Shown here piece after piece: positions 45,358-55,471 of a DNA stretch of 64,000 nucleotides. The translations under genes were made by a program, and so were the position numbers. The DNA comes from Herbiconiux daphne. Its GTDB lineage: Bacteria; Actinomycetota; Actinomycetes; Actinomycetales; Microbacteriaceae. Below the pieces are notes generated by a model. That model made no database searches, was not told the DNA's origin, and saw nothing but the letters and a program-made list of their open reading frames with translations. Numbering within the stretch: the first letter of the stretch is position 1; each line of letters begins with the position of its first letter. Location of the stretch: positions 310,001 through 374,000 of the forward strand of contig NZ_JANLCJ010000002.1 of assembly GCF_024979295.1 (NCBI RefSeq). Reading direction: 5' to 3'.

Positions 45358-46068
45358 CTACCGCGTGGTCGGGGAAGGAAGTGCACCCTGCCACGGTACG
45401 TCGGGCTGGGGCTCGGCCGCGGGAGGCGCGCTTGCGACCGCGGTTCCGGTCGCGGCATCCGTGCCGGCCGCTGCCGTCGTGCCCGGGGTCGTCGTGCCCG
45501 GGGTCGTCGCGTCCGGGGTCGTCGCGGGCGGGGTGAGCAGCGAGTTCGGAATGAGCGAGGCGCCGGCCACCGCGCCAGGAGCCGCCGCGACCGGCGAACC
45601 GAGCACGGCACCGTCGGAGAGCCGCAGGTAGACCGGGGCGCTGTTGGTGACCATGCCGAGGGCGGCGGCGCTGGCCGCGAGGTTCTGGGGCGACGACAGC
45701 TTGTCGAACTGCTCGCTCAGCACCTGGTGGCTGCGGTCGAGCTCTTTCTGTTGCTGCTGCAGCGACGAGATCTCGTAGGCGCCGTCGGAGAGGCCGATGC
45801 TCAGCATGAGCTGCGTCACCACGATCGCGAGCACGCCGGTCACGACGACCGCCGCGTAGGCGATCTTCGGCCGGGCCCGACGCTGGCTGCGCGTCGGCAC
45901 GATCTCGATGCGCGGTGCGGTCTCGCGGCGTCCGGGCTGCGGTCGCCCGATGCCGGGCCGAGCCGTGTCGGGGAACGCCGTGTCGGGGAACGCCGTGTCG
46001 GGGAGGGCGGAGCCGGAGGGCAGGAACGTGCGCGGCCTCGTCATGGTCGCGCCGGCCAGGTTGGTCAT
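45358..46068 (-). CDS. ftsL: FtsL-like divisome protein
   Basis: 236 residues. A long cytosolic N terminus (1-65) includes a triple FPDTA repeat. The single span is [20 protein letters not shown], followed by a coiled-coil-like [20 protein letters not shown] and a low-complexity Thr/Pro/Ala tail ([12 protein letters not shown]). The topology and position between rsmH and ftsI identify it as FtsL although sequence identity in this family is low. It scaffolds FtsQ and FtsI/FtsW. The ATG overlaps the rsmH stop as ATGA. Confidence 0.85.
   Translation of the reverse strand: MTNLAGATMTRPRTFLPSGSALPDTAFPDTAFPDTARPGIGRPQPGRRETAPRIEIVPTRSQRRARPKIAYAAVVVTGVLAIVVTQLMLSIGLSDGAYEISSLQQQQKELDRSHQVLSEQFDKLSSPQNLAASAAALGMVTNSAPVYLRLSDGAVLGSPVAAAPGAVAGASLIPNSLLTPPATTPDATTPGTTTPGTTAAAGTDAATGTAVASAPPAAEPQPDVPWQGALPSPTTR
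45460..45535. repeat. 15-bp in-frame repeats in ftsL (C-terminal Thr/Pro tract)
   Basis: About four units resembling gtcgtgcccggggtc occur at 45472-45535, encoding TTPGT-type pentapeptides on the minus strand. A second triple 15-bp repeat in the same gene at 45966-46010 encodes FPDTA. Both keep frame and both lie in disordered parts. Confidence 0.7.
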
Positions 46069-47099
46069 GCGATCTTCCTGATCTTCTCGGCCGCGCGCAG
46101 TCGCACGGGGATGGAGCGCGGGTTGCGCGCACGTTCGTCGTCGTCGGCGAGCTCGGCGCCGCGCACCAGCAGCTTCAGCTCGGGGCGGTGCTCGGGCAGT
46201 TCGACCGGCAGGCCGGCCGGAGCGGTGGATGCCGCCCGCGCCTGCAGCTCGCGCTTCACGATGCGGTCTTCGAGCGAGTGGAAGGCGAGCACCACGATGC
46301 GGCCGCCGACCTTCAGCGCGTCGATCGCCCGCGGGATGGCGCGTTCCAGCACGGCGAGCTCGGCGTTGACCTCGATGCGCAGTGCCTGGAACACCCGCTT
46401 GGCTGGGTGACCCGAGTGCGAGAACTTCGCCGGGGTCGCCGCCTGGATGATGTCGACCAGATGTCCCGACCGCAGGATCGGCCCGTCGGCCCGCGCTGCG
46501 ACGATCTTGCGGGCGTAGCGGTCGGCGAGCTTCTCTTCGCCGTAGTCGCGGAAGATGCGGCGCAGGTCGGCCTCGGAGTAGGTGGCGATGATCTCGGCCG
46601 CGGTGAAGGCGGCCGTGTCGTCCATGCGCATGTCGAGGGGCGCGTCTTTGGAGTACGAGAAGCCCCGCTCGACCTGGTCGAGTTGCATCGACGAGACGCC
46701 GAGGTCGAACAGGATGCCGTCGACCTCGTCGATGCCGAGACCCTCCAGCGCTTCGTCGATCTCGTCATAGACGCAGTGCACGAGGTCGATGCGGTCGGCG
46801 AAGGGAGCCAGTCGCTCGCCGGCCAGACGCAGGGCGTTCGGGTCGCGGTCGAGGCCCACGAGGTGGAGGTCGGGGAACGCGCGGAGGAACGCCTCGGAGT
46901 GACCGCCGAGCCCGAGGGTGCAGTCGACGAGGATGGCGCCCGGCGCGCCGAGCACCGGCCCGAGCAGCTCGATCGTGCGCTCGAGGAGCACCGAGGTGTG
47001 GATCGAGGCGGGGTCTTGCTGCCCGTGCTGTTCGTGGTGTTCGCGCTGTTCGCGCTGTTCTGGCTGCTGGTGCTGTTCTGGCTGCTCGTCCATGTGCAT
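46065..47099 (-). CDS. rsmH: 16S rRNA (cytosine-1402 N4)-methyltransferase RsmH
   Basis: 344 residues from the start chosen. After a Gln/Glu/His-rich stretch encoded by degenerate repeats (46999-47091), the enzyme begins [19 protein letters not shown] and continues with [19 protein letters not shown] (AdoMet site), [19 protein letters not shown] and the C-terminal [19 protein letters not shown]. It methylates C1402 of 16S rRNA. The start is unclear: ATG 47099, 47093 and 47135 are all in frame with weak ribosome sites. It overlaps ftsL by 4 bases. Confidence 0.93.
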   Translation of the reverse strand: MHMDEQPEQHQQPEQREQREHHEQHGQQDPASIHTSVLLERTIELLGPVLGAPGAILVDCTLGLGGHSEAFLRAFPDLHLVGLDRDPNALRLAGERLAPFADRIDLVHCVYDEIDEALEGLGIDEVDGILFDLGVSSMQLDQVERGFSYSKDAPLDMRMDDTAAFTAAEIIATYSEADLRRIFRDYGEEKLADRYARKIVAARADGPILRSGHLVDIIQAATPAKFSHSGHPAKRVFQALRIEVNAELAVLERAIPRAIDALKVGGRIVVLAFHSLEDRIVKRELQARAASTAPAGLPVELPEHRPELKLLVRGAELADDDERARNPRSIPVRLRAAEKIRKIA

Positions 47100-47197
47100 C
47101 CGGTTCCTGGTTCGCAACCCCTGATCCCCATCCATTCCGACCTGGCACCGGGGAAGTGCGCCAGGGCGATGAACGGCTGGGAGTCAGGGGCGACGAC

Positions 47198-47629
47198 TCA
47201 GAAGAGTCCCGGGATCACCTCCTCGTCGGTGGAGGAGAAGGCGGCTTCCTGGGCTTCGAGGTAGGTGTTCCAGGCCTCGGCGTCCCAGATCTCGGCGCGG
47301 CTGCCGGCACCGATCACGACGAGGTCGCGATCGAGGTTGGCGTAGCTGCGCAGTGGGGCGGGAACCGTCACGCGGTGCTGCTTGTCAGGGGTCTCGGCGC
47401 TGGCGCCGGAGAGGAAGACACGCAGGTAGTCGCGGGCCTGCTTCGAGGTGACCGGCGCTTGCCGGATCTTGTCGTGCAGGTCTTCGAACTCGCGGGTGGA
47501 GAAGACGTAGATGCAGTTCTCCTGGCCGCGGGTCATGACGACTCCCCCGGCCAGTTCATCGCGGAATTTGGCGGGCAGGATGATGCGCCCTTTTTCGTCG
47601 AGCTTGGGAGCGTACGTGCCAAGGAACAC
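47198..47629 (-). CDS. mraZ: Transcriptional regulator MraZ
   Basis: 143 residues, two AbrB-like beta motifs. The first is [20 protein letters not shown] and the second around [20 protein letters not shown]. MraZ forms rings that bind repeated GTGG-type boxes upstream of its own gene and controls the mra/dcw operon. It is the first gene of the cluster, and three such boxes lie at 47671-47694. Start GTG/ATG choice: the ATG at 47629 gives the standard N terminus. Confidence 0.96.
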   Translation of the reverse strand: MFLGTYAPKLDEKGRIILPAKFRDELAGGVVMTRGQENCIYVFSTREFEDLHDKIRQAPVTSKQARDYLRVFLSGASAETPDKQHRVTVPAPLRSYANLDRDLVVIGAGSRAEIWDAEAWNTYLEAQEAAFSSTDEEVIPGLF

Positions 47630-47670
47630 TTACCTCCCCTTACTCTTCCGGCCAGAATTGTGGGCTACCT

Positions 47671-47694
47671 CCACTTTACTCCACTTCACACCAC
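47671..47694 (-). promoter_or_regulatory. MraZ box: three GTGG repeats with 10-bp period
   Basis: On the minus strand GTGG occurs three times with exactly 10-base spacing (plus-strand CCAC at 47671-47674, 47681-47684 and 47691-47694), about 42-65 bases ahead of the mraZ start. MraZ is known to bind repeated TGGG/GTGG motifs spaced by one helical turn in other bacteria, so this is a good candidate for autoregulation of the division operon. Confidence 0.7.
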
Positions 47695-47813
47695 CAATCA
47701 ACGATCAAACCGGGATAAGCGTAGTGAATCGTAGAAAAACCCCCAAGATCATGCGGATCTCAGGGGTGGAGGGAAATGGAGGGTCTGGGGCACTCCCGGG
47801 AGGGTCCGGGCAC

Positions 47814-47842
47814 AAAAAAAGACCGGCCCGAAGGCCGGTCTT
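47814..47842 (-). terminator. Rho-independent terminator of the DUF3040 gene
   Basis: Stem GACCGGCC/GGCCGGTC (47821-47828 and 47833-47840) with loop CGAA, extended by AA/TT, is followed on the minus strand by seven T residues (47814-47820 plus strand A). It sits 18 bases after the DUF3040 stop codon and insulates it from mraZ. Confidence 0.9.
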
Positions 47843-47859
47843 CTCAGAAGTGGTGGGGA

Positions 47860-48252
47860 CTACTCGTCGCCGTCGTCGCGACGCTCCCAGCGGTCGTTCA
47901 AGCGGTCCATGAAGCCCGACTTGTTCGACGACGCCTTGCCGGCCCGCGCCGAGCTGGCGGGGGCACCCGGTGCAGCCGGCATGCCGCGACCGCGCTTCGT
48001 GCGACGCAGTGCGAGCAGCACCCCGCCGAACATGGCGATGAAGCCGACGAGCCCGATGAGGGGTTGGTGGAAGATGACGCCGCCGATGACGATGCCGAGG
48101 CCCAGGATTCCGACCAGGATTCCGAGCACCAGGGCACCGTAATTCAATCGACCTCGACCACCGCCGACGGCCGATACGAAATCGGCATCGTTGTGGTAGA
48201 GGCTGCGCTCCATCTCATCGAGGAGTCGTTGTTCTTGCTCCGAAAGCGGCAT
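47860..48252 (-). CDS. DUF3040 membrane protein
   Basis: 130 residues. The family start MPLSEQEQRLLDEMERSLYH and DADFVSAV are followed by two membrane spans, YGALVLGILVGILGLGIVIGG and IGLVGFIAMFGGVLLALR, and a basic, disordered C terminus. DUF3040 proteins are actinobacterial and commonly precede mraZ; the function is unknown. It is divergent from the polyprenyl synthetase gene, sharing an 80-base region with a CTAGCTAG palindrome. Confidence 0.92.
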   Translation of the reverse strand: MPLSEQEQRLLDEMERSLYHNDADFVSAVGGGRGRLNYGALVLGILVGILGLGIVIGGVIFHQPLIGLVGFIAMFGGVLLALRRTKRGRGMPAAPGAPASSARAGKASSNKSGFMDRLNDRWERRDDGDE

Positions 48253-48331
48253 CCTATTTCACCTCAGGCTCGGGACCGACGCGTGATACTGCTGATTGTA
48301 GTGCGCGCAGTCTAGCTAGGCTAGGCGAGTG

Positions 48332-49438
48332 ATGGAAAGCCCGCGCCTAGTCAAACTGGTTGACGCACGAATCAAGGAATTCCTCGTATCGCGTGAGTCC
48401 ATTCTGATCCGCATAGCCCCCGAGCTCCGCCCGTTCGCGCACTACTCCCGGGATCTTCTCAGCGGCGGCAAGCGGTTCCGCGCGCAGTTCTGTTACTGGG
48501 GCTGGCGCGCGGTCTCTCCGGTCAACTCCGCCACCGCCGTTCCGGGCGAAGCGGAGCTCGACGCGCTGGTCGATCTGTGCGCCGGTCTCGAGCTCTTCCA
48601 CGCCGCGGCCCTCGTGCACGACGACATCATCGACAACTCCGACACCCGCCGGGGCATGCCGGCGGCTCACCGCCGCTTCGAGGCGCTGCACCGCGAAGAG
48701 GGGTGGCGAGGCGAGCCCGAGTCGTTCGGCGAGGGCAGCGCCATCCTGCTCGGCGACCTGCTGCTCGCCTGGAGCGACGAGCTGATCTCGGGTGCCGTGC
48801 TCGGCGCGCCCACGCTTCCGACCCTGATCGCGACCCGCGAGGCCGTCGACGTGATGCGCACCGAGGTGACCCTCGGCCAATACCTCGACCTGCTCGAGGA
48901 GCGTGCCTGGGCGACCACCGATCCCGACCGCGCCTTCGAGCGGGCCGAGCGCGTGATCGTCTACAAGTCGGCGAAGTACAGCGTCGAGGCGCCGCTGCAG
49001 ATCGGGGCATCCCTTCGCGGTGCGTCGCTCGAACAGCTCGACAGCCTGCGCCGGTTCGGCCTGCCGCTCGGCATCGCGTTCCAGCTGCGCGACGATGTGC
49101 TCGGCGTGTTCGGCGACGCGGCGCGCACCGGCAAGCCGAGCGGCGACGACCTACGCGAGGGCAAGCGCACCGTTCTGGTGTCGCTCACCCGCGGCCGGCT
49201 CGATGCGTCGTCACGCCGTCTGTTCGACGAGTTGCTGGGAGACCCCGAGCTCGACGAGTCGCAGATCAGGATGCTGCAGCAGACCATGCGCGACACCGGC
49301 GCCCTGGCCGAGGTCGAGACCATGATCGCCGAACGCGTGCGCAGTGCGCTCGGCGAACTCGAGCGCGCTCCCATCGGCGACACCGCGCGGGCCGAGCTCG
49401 CGAGCCTGGCGCGCGTGATCACCCAGCGCGAGACCTGA
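48332..49438 (+). CDS. Polyprenyl (geranylgeranyl-type) diphosphate synthase
   Basis: 368 residues, all-helical prenyltransferase. The first aspartate-rich motif is ALVHDDIIDNSDTRRG, with GKRFRAQFC in helix C upstream; the second is AFQLRDDVLGVFGD, followed by GKPSGDDLREGKRT. It joins isopentenyl diphosphate to allylic diphosphates; the chain length is unclear, with C20 suggested by the Rv2173-like context. Start ATG 48332 (GTG 48329 is possible). A six-copy 29-bp repeat begins at its stop codon. Confidence 0.92.
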   Translation: MESPRLVKLVDARIKEFLVSRESILIRIAPELRPFAHYSRDLLSGGKRFRAQFCYWGWRAVSPVNSATAVPGEAELDALVDLCAGLELFHAAALVHDDIIDNSDTRRGMPAAHRRFEALHREEGWRGEPESFGEGSAILLGDLLLAWSDELISGAVLGAPTLPTLIATREAVDVMRTEVTLGQYLDLLEERAWATTDPDRAFERAERVIVYKSAKYSVEAPLQIGASLRGASLEQLDSLRRFGLPLGIAFQLRDDVLGVFGDAARTGKPSGDDLREGKRTVLVSLTRGRLDASSRRLFDELLGDPELDESQIRMLQQTMRDTGALAEVETMIAERVRSALGELERAPIGDTARAELASLARVITQRET

Positions 49439-49623
49439 GCCGCGGGTCGCTAGGCCGGGGTCGGTGAGCCGCGGGTCGCTAGGCCGGGGTCGGTGAGCCG
49501 CGGGTCGCTAGGCCGGGGTCGGTGAGCCGCGGGTCGCTAGGCCGGGGTCGGTGAGCCGCGGGTCGCTAGGCCGGGGTCGGTGAGCCGCGGGTCGCTAGGC
49601 CGGGGTCGGTGAGCCGCGGGTCG
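49436..49623. repeat. 29-bp tandem repeat, six full copies and a partial one
   Basis: Exact 29-base units beginning tgagccgcgggtcgctaggc repeat with no spacer from 49436 to 49609, then a partial unit to 49623. The first three bases of unit 1 are the stop codon of the synthase gene. It fills most of the gap to the convergent Rv2175c-like gene. There are no spacers, so this is not a CRISPR array. Confidence 0.95.
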
Positions 49624-49648
49624 TGAGCTAAGAGTCGGTGATCTGGGC

Positions 49649-49990
49649 TCAGAACGCGAGGGCCTGGGCCACCCGGCGCACCTCGGCCTTGCGGCCGGCG
49701 TGCAGTGCCTCGATGGGCGACACGTCGAGCAGGTCGTTCTCATCGAGCAGCCACTCCACGATCTCGTCGTCGCTGAACCCGTTGTCGGCGAGCACGATGA
49801 TGGTGCCCCGCAGCTCGGTGAGCGGCTCGCCGTCTTTGATGAACCGGGCGGGCACCGACACGACGCCGTCTCGTCGAACGGCCACCAGCGTGCGGTCTTC
49901 GATCAGCCGCCGCACTTTGCTCGGAGTCAGGCCGAGCAACTCGACCAGGTCGGGAACGGTCAGCCACTCGGTGGCAGGCAGATCAGTCAC
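49649..49990 (-). CDS. Rv2175c-like DNA-binding protein
   Basis: 113 residues from GTG 49990 (the frame runs open to 50041). It has a winged-helix N terminus, ATEWLTVPDLVELLGLTPSK and VRRLIEDRTLVAVRRDGV, and an acidic-rich C-terminal half, NGFSDDEIVEWLLDEND. The Mycobacterium tuberculosis homologue Rv2175c binds DNA and is phosphorylated by PknL, the kinase encoded next door. The divergent layout with the kinase gene is kept here. The start choice is uncertain; no strong ribosome site was seen. Confidence 0.83.
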   Translation of the reverse strand: MTDLPATEWLTVPDLVELLGLTPSKVRRLIEDRTLVAVRRDGVVSVPARFIKDGEPLTELRGTIIVLADNGFSDDEIVEWLLDENDLLDVSPIEALHAGRKAEVRRVAQALAF

Positions 49991-50095
49991 GAGTACAGAT
50001 TGCCACGCATCCGGGCCGCCCGGGCAATGCCGTTCCGTCACGAAACCATAAAGATGGCCGCCGGAAGGCCAACCACTCGGTGTCTATGCGGCTAA

Positions 50096-52207
<2,112 letters not shown>

Positions 52208-52212
52208 CCCAT

Positions 52213-52277
52213 CCCGCGAGTTGCGCCGAAGTGCCCTTCCCCTGCGGGGAACAGGGCACTTCGGCGCAACTCGCGGG
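52213..52277. terminator. Very long perfect hairpin between convergent pknL and aroG
   Basis: The 25 bases 52213-52237 are an exact reverse complement of 52253-52277, and the 15-base loop itself folds (tcccc/gggga). It starts 6 bases after the pknL stop and ends 19 bases before the aroG stop. The arms lack a T-run, so it is a likely bidirectional intrinsic terminator of the actinobacterial type, or an RNA processing element. Confidence 0.75.
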
Positions 52278-52295
52278 AGGGTGGAAAGCCCTGGG

Positions 52296-53678
52296 CTAGC
52301 GGCCGCCGTTGGTGGCCACGAGCTCCTCGGCCACCAGGAACGCCAGCTCGAGCGACTGCATGTGGTTGAGGCGCGGGTCGCAGAGCGACTCGTAACGGGT
52401 GGCCAGGGTGGCCTCGTCGATGTGTTCCGACCCGCCGAGGCACTCGGTGACGTCGTCGCCGGTGAGCTCGACGTGGATGCCGCCTGGGTGCGTGCCGATC
52501 GCGCGGTGCGCCTCGAAGAATCCCTTGACCTCGTCGACCACGTCGTCGAACCGACGGGTCTTGTAGCCGTTGGGTGTGGTGAGGCCGTTGCCGTGCATCG
52601 GGTCGGTGACCCACAGCGGCTTGGCGTCGCTGTTCTTCACCGTCTCGAGCAGCGGCGGCAGCGCATCCCGGATCTTGCCGGCGCCCATGCGCGTGATGAA
52701 CGTCAGACGACCGGGCTCGCGGCTCGGGTCGAGCTTGTCGATCAGCCGCAGCACGTCGTCGCCGGTGGTCGTCGGGCCGAGCTTGACGCCCAGCGGGTTG
52801 CGCACGCGCGAGAGGAAGTCGACGTGGGCGCCGTCGAGGTCGCGGGTGCGCTCCCCGATCCAGACGAAGTGGCTCGACGTGTTGTAGGGAGTTCCGGTGC
52901 GCGAGTCGATGCGGGTCATCGGGCGCTCGTAGTCGAACAGCAGCGCCTCGTGGCTCACGAAGAACTCGGTGCGCTTCAGCGCCTCGAAGTCGGCGCCGCA
53001 CGCCACCATGAACTTCACGGCGCGGTCGATCTCGCCGGCGAGCTGTTCGTAGCGCACGTTGGCCGGGTTCGACGTGAAGCCCTTGTTCCAGGTGTGCACC
53101 TGACGCAGGTCGGCGAACCCGCCCTGGGTGAAGGCCCGGATGAGGTTGAGCGTCGACGCGGCCACGTGGTAGCCGTCGAGCAGGCGCTGCGGGTTCGCGG
53201 TACGCGACTCCGGCGTGAAGTCGTAGCCGTTCACGATGTCGCCGCGGTAGGCGGGCAGCGTGACGCCGTCGCGCGTCTCGGTGTCGCTCGAGCGCGGCTT
53301 GGCGAACTGACCGGCCATGCGGCCCATCTTGATCACCGGCATCGAGGCGCCGTAGGTCAGCACGACCGCCATCTGCAGCACCGTCTTCACGCGGTCTTTG
53401 ATCTGGTCGGCGGTGGCGCCGGCGAAGGTCTCGGCACAGTCGCCGCCTTGCAGCAGGAAGGCCTCGCCGTTGGCCGCCGAGGCGAGCCGCGAGCGCAGGT
53501 TGTCGACCTCGCCCGCGAAGACGAGAGGCGGGAACGAGGCGATCTCGCGTGAGACCGATTCGACGGCATTTTGATCGGGCCACTCCGGCTGCTGCTTCAC
53601 CGGAAGGGTGCGCCAATAGTCCAGACCCGCGATCACCGATTCATCCGCTTCGACGACGAGTTCTGTTGGATCTACCAC
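52296..53678 (-). CDS. aroG: Class II 3-deoxy-7-phosphoheptulonate (DAHP) synthase
   Basis: 460 residues, the plant-like type II enzyme of actinobacteria. Key pieces are AFLLQGGDCAETF, MPVIKMGRMAGQFAKPRSSD, the active-site GERTRDLDGAHVDFLSRVRN and the metal-binding C-terminal region VTDPMHGNGLTTPNGYKT. It condenses phosphoenolpyruvate and erythrose 4-phosphate as the first step to aromatic amino acids. The order after pknL matches mycobacterial aroG (Rv2178c). Confidence 0.96.
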   Translation of the reverse strand: MVDPTELVVEADESVIAGLDYWRTLPVKQQPEWPDQNAVESVSREIASFPPLVFAGEVDNLRSRLASAANGEAFLLQGGDCAETFAGATADQIKDRVKTVLQMAVVLTYGASMPVIKMGRMAGQFAKPRSSDTETRDGVTLPAYRGDIVNGYDFTPESRTANPQRLLDGYHVAASTLNLIRAFTQGGFADLRQVHTWNKGFTSNPANVRYEQLAGEIDRAVKFMVACGADFEALKRTEFFVSHEALLFDYERPMTRIDSRTGTPYNTSSHFVWIGERTRDLDGAHVDFLSRVRNPLGVKLGPTTTGDDVLRLIDKLDPSREPGRLTFITRMGAGKIRDALPPLLETVKNSDAKPLWVTDPMHGNGLTTPNGYKTRRFDDVVDEVKGFFEAHRAIGTHPGGIHVELTGDDVTECLGGSEHIDEATLATRYESLCDPRLNHMQSLELAFLVAEELVATNGGR

Positions 53679-53708
53679 TGGTCTGTTTCCCGTATCTGTT
53701 TGCTGTCT

Positions 53709-54413
53709 CTACTCTTTCGAGACAGGCCGCGCGACGCTCGCGCGTTTCTCCTTTACCGAAGTCGCATACACGTCGGCGTATTCCTGACCGCCGAGGCGGT
53801 GGAGCTCGTACATGATCTCGTCGGTGACGGAGCGGAGGATGAATCGGTCGGATTCGAACCCCTCGAACCTAGAGAAATCTAGTGGCTTGCCGATGATGAT
53901 GCCAATCCGCCGGATCTTCGGAACCTTGGTGCCGATGGGCATCACCTTCTCGGTGTCGATCATCGCCACCGGGATGATCGGAACGTGTGCCTCGAGCACC
54001 ATCCGGGCCACGCCGGTGCGGCCTCGGTAGAGCTTCGCGTCGGGGCTGCGGGTGCCCTCGGGGTAGATGCCGAGCAGTTCACCCTTGGCCAGAACGCCGA
54101 GGCCGGTGTTGAGCGAGGCCTCCGACGCCTTGCCGCCGGAGCGGTCGATCGAGATCTGACCCGAGGCCGAGAAGAACAGGCGCACCAGCCAGCCGCGGAG
54201 ACCCTTGCCGGTGAAGTAGTCGCTCTTGGCCAGGAACGACACCTGCCGGTCGACCACGACCGGCAGGAACACCGAGTCGCTGAACGAGAGGTGGTTCGAG
54301 GCGAGGATCGCCCCGCCCTTCTCGGGGATGTTCTCGAGGCCGATCACCCAGGGGCGGAAGAACGTCTTCAGCACCGGGGCGACGATCAGGTACTTGGCGA
54401 GGAAATAGAACAT
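53709..54413 (-). CDS. 1-acyl-sn-glycerol-3-phosphate acyltransferase (PlsC family)
   Basis: 234 residues. The NHLSFSD motif (HX4D, about 42-48) is the catalytic site, with EGTRSPDAKLYRGRTGVAR (acceptor phosphate site) and PVAMIDTEKVMPIG downstream. It moves a fatty acyl chain to lysophosphatidate or a similar acceptor in phospholipid synthesis, at the membrane surface. Related to Rv2182c of the same mycobacterial neighbourhood. It sits 6 bases after the ROK gene in the same direction. Confidence 0.93.
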   Translation of the reverse strand: MFYFLAKYLIVAPVLKTFFRPWVIGLENIPEKGGAILASNHLSFSDSVFLPVVVDRQVSFLAKSDYFTGKGLRGWLVRLFFSASGQISIDRSGGKASEASLNTGLGVLAKGELLGIYPEGTRSPDAKLYRGRTGVARMVLEAHVPIIPVAMIDTEKVMPIGTKVPKIRRIGIIIGKPLDFSRFEGFESDRFILRSVTDEIMYELHRLGGQEYADVYATSVKEKRASVARPVSKE

Positions 54414-54419
54414 GGCCGC

Positions 54420-55367
54420 CTACAGGGTCTCGGCGTAACGACGGGCGAGGTCGGCGGCGCCGACCACGCCGGCGTCGTTCACCAGTTCCGCGATCGTGAA
54501 CTCGGGCTCCGGATGGTAGCCGCGAGCGGGAAGGGTCTCGAGGAAGGCGGCGCGGATAGGGTCGAGCAGCACGGCGCCCGACTGCGCGACTCCCCCGCCG
54601 ATCACGAACAGCTGCGGGTCGAGCACCGCGGCGAGGCTCGCGCAGGCCTGACCGAGCCAGGTGCCGAGCGTGCGCACCGCCGAGAGCGCGCCCGGGTCGC
54701 CGATGCCGACCAGTTCGCTGATGTGCTGACCGGTGAGCACGCCGTCGCGGGTGCGCACCGAGGCGAGCACCTGCCCGATGCCACCGGCATCGGCGAGTTC
54801 GTTGGCCATGCGCAACAGGGCACGGCCCGAACCGTACTGCTCGATGCATCCGTGGGCCCCGCAGCCGCAGGGAAGACCGTTCGGCACCACGCGAAGATGA
54901 CCGAGCTCGGCGCCCGCGCCGAAGCCGCCGCGGAACAGCCGGTCGCCGCTCACGATCGCGCCGCCGACCCCGGTGCCGATGGTGAGGATCACCATGTCGC
55001 TGACCAGCCTGCCGGCGCCGAACCGGAACTCTGCCCAGCCGGCGGCGTTCGCGTCGTTCTCGATGATGATCGGCAGGTCGAGGCGGCGCTCGAGCTTCTC
55101 GCGGAACGGCTCGTTGCGCCAGTTGATGTTGGGCGCGTAATAGACGGTCGACTGCGACGAGTCGATGAAGCCGGCGGCGGCCACACCGACGGCGGCGATG
55201 TCTTCGCCCTCGGAGAGCCGCGTCACCATCTCGACGACGGTGTCTTCGATCACCTGGGGGTCGGCGGCGGATGTCGGCCGGCGGTCGTGCGTCACGATGG
55301 CGCCGAGTTCGTCGACCACTGCTCCGGCGATCTTCGTGCCACCGATGTCGATTCCGATGGCGCGCAT
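54420..55367 (-). CDS. ROK-family glucokinase
   Basis: 315 residues. The phosphate-binding DIGGTKIAGAVVDELG, the sugar-binding ENDANAAGWAEFRFGAG and the ROK zinc motif CGCGAHGCIEQYGSG are all intact. It phosphorylates glucose or a related hexose at C6. It lacks an N-terminal HTH, so it is an enzyme and not an Mlc/NagC repressor. It precedes the PlsC gene and is divergent from the acyl-CoA synthetase gene. Confidence 0.93.
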   Translation of the reverse strand: MRAIGIDIGGTKIAGAVVDELGAIVTHDRRPTSAADPQVIEDTVVEMVTRLSEGEDIAAVGVAAAGFIDSSQSTVYYAPNINWRNEPFREKLERRLDLPIIIENDANAAGWAEFRFGAGRLVSDMVILTIGTGVGGAIVSGDRLFRGGFGAGAELGHLRVVPNGLPCGCGAHGCIEQYGSGRALLRMANELADAGGIGQVLASVRTRDGVLTGQHISELVGIGDPGALSAVRTLGTWLGQACASLAAVLDPQLFVIGGGVAQSGAVLLDPIRAAFLETLPARGYHPEPEFTIAELVNDAGVVGAADLARRYAETL

Positions 55368-55471
55368 GACCGGGGATCCTTCCGCAGTAGTGGGACGGCA
55401 TCCAGGCTAGCCTCGGATGCACCAAGTAGAGTGTAGATGAGTTGCACTCGACCGGTACCAAAGGAGCTGCC

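Noticed and set aside
49436..49623. CRISPR array
   Set aside because: Units follow each other without spacers, and no cas genes are in the window. It is a plain tandem repeat.
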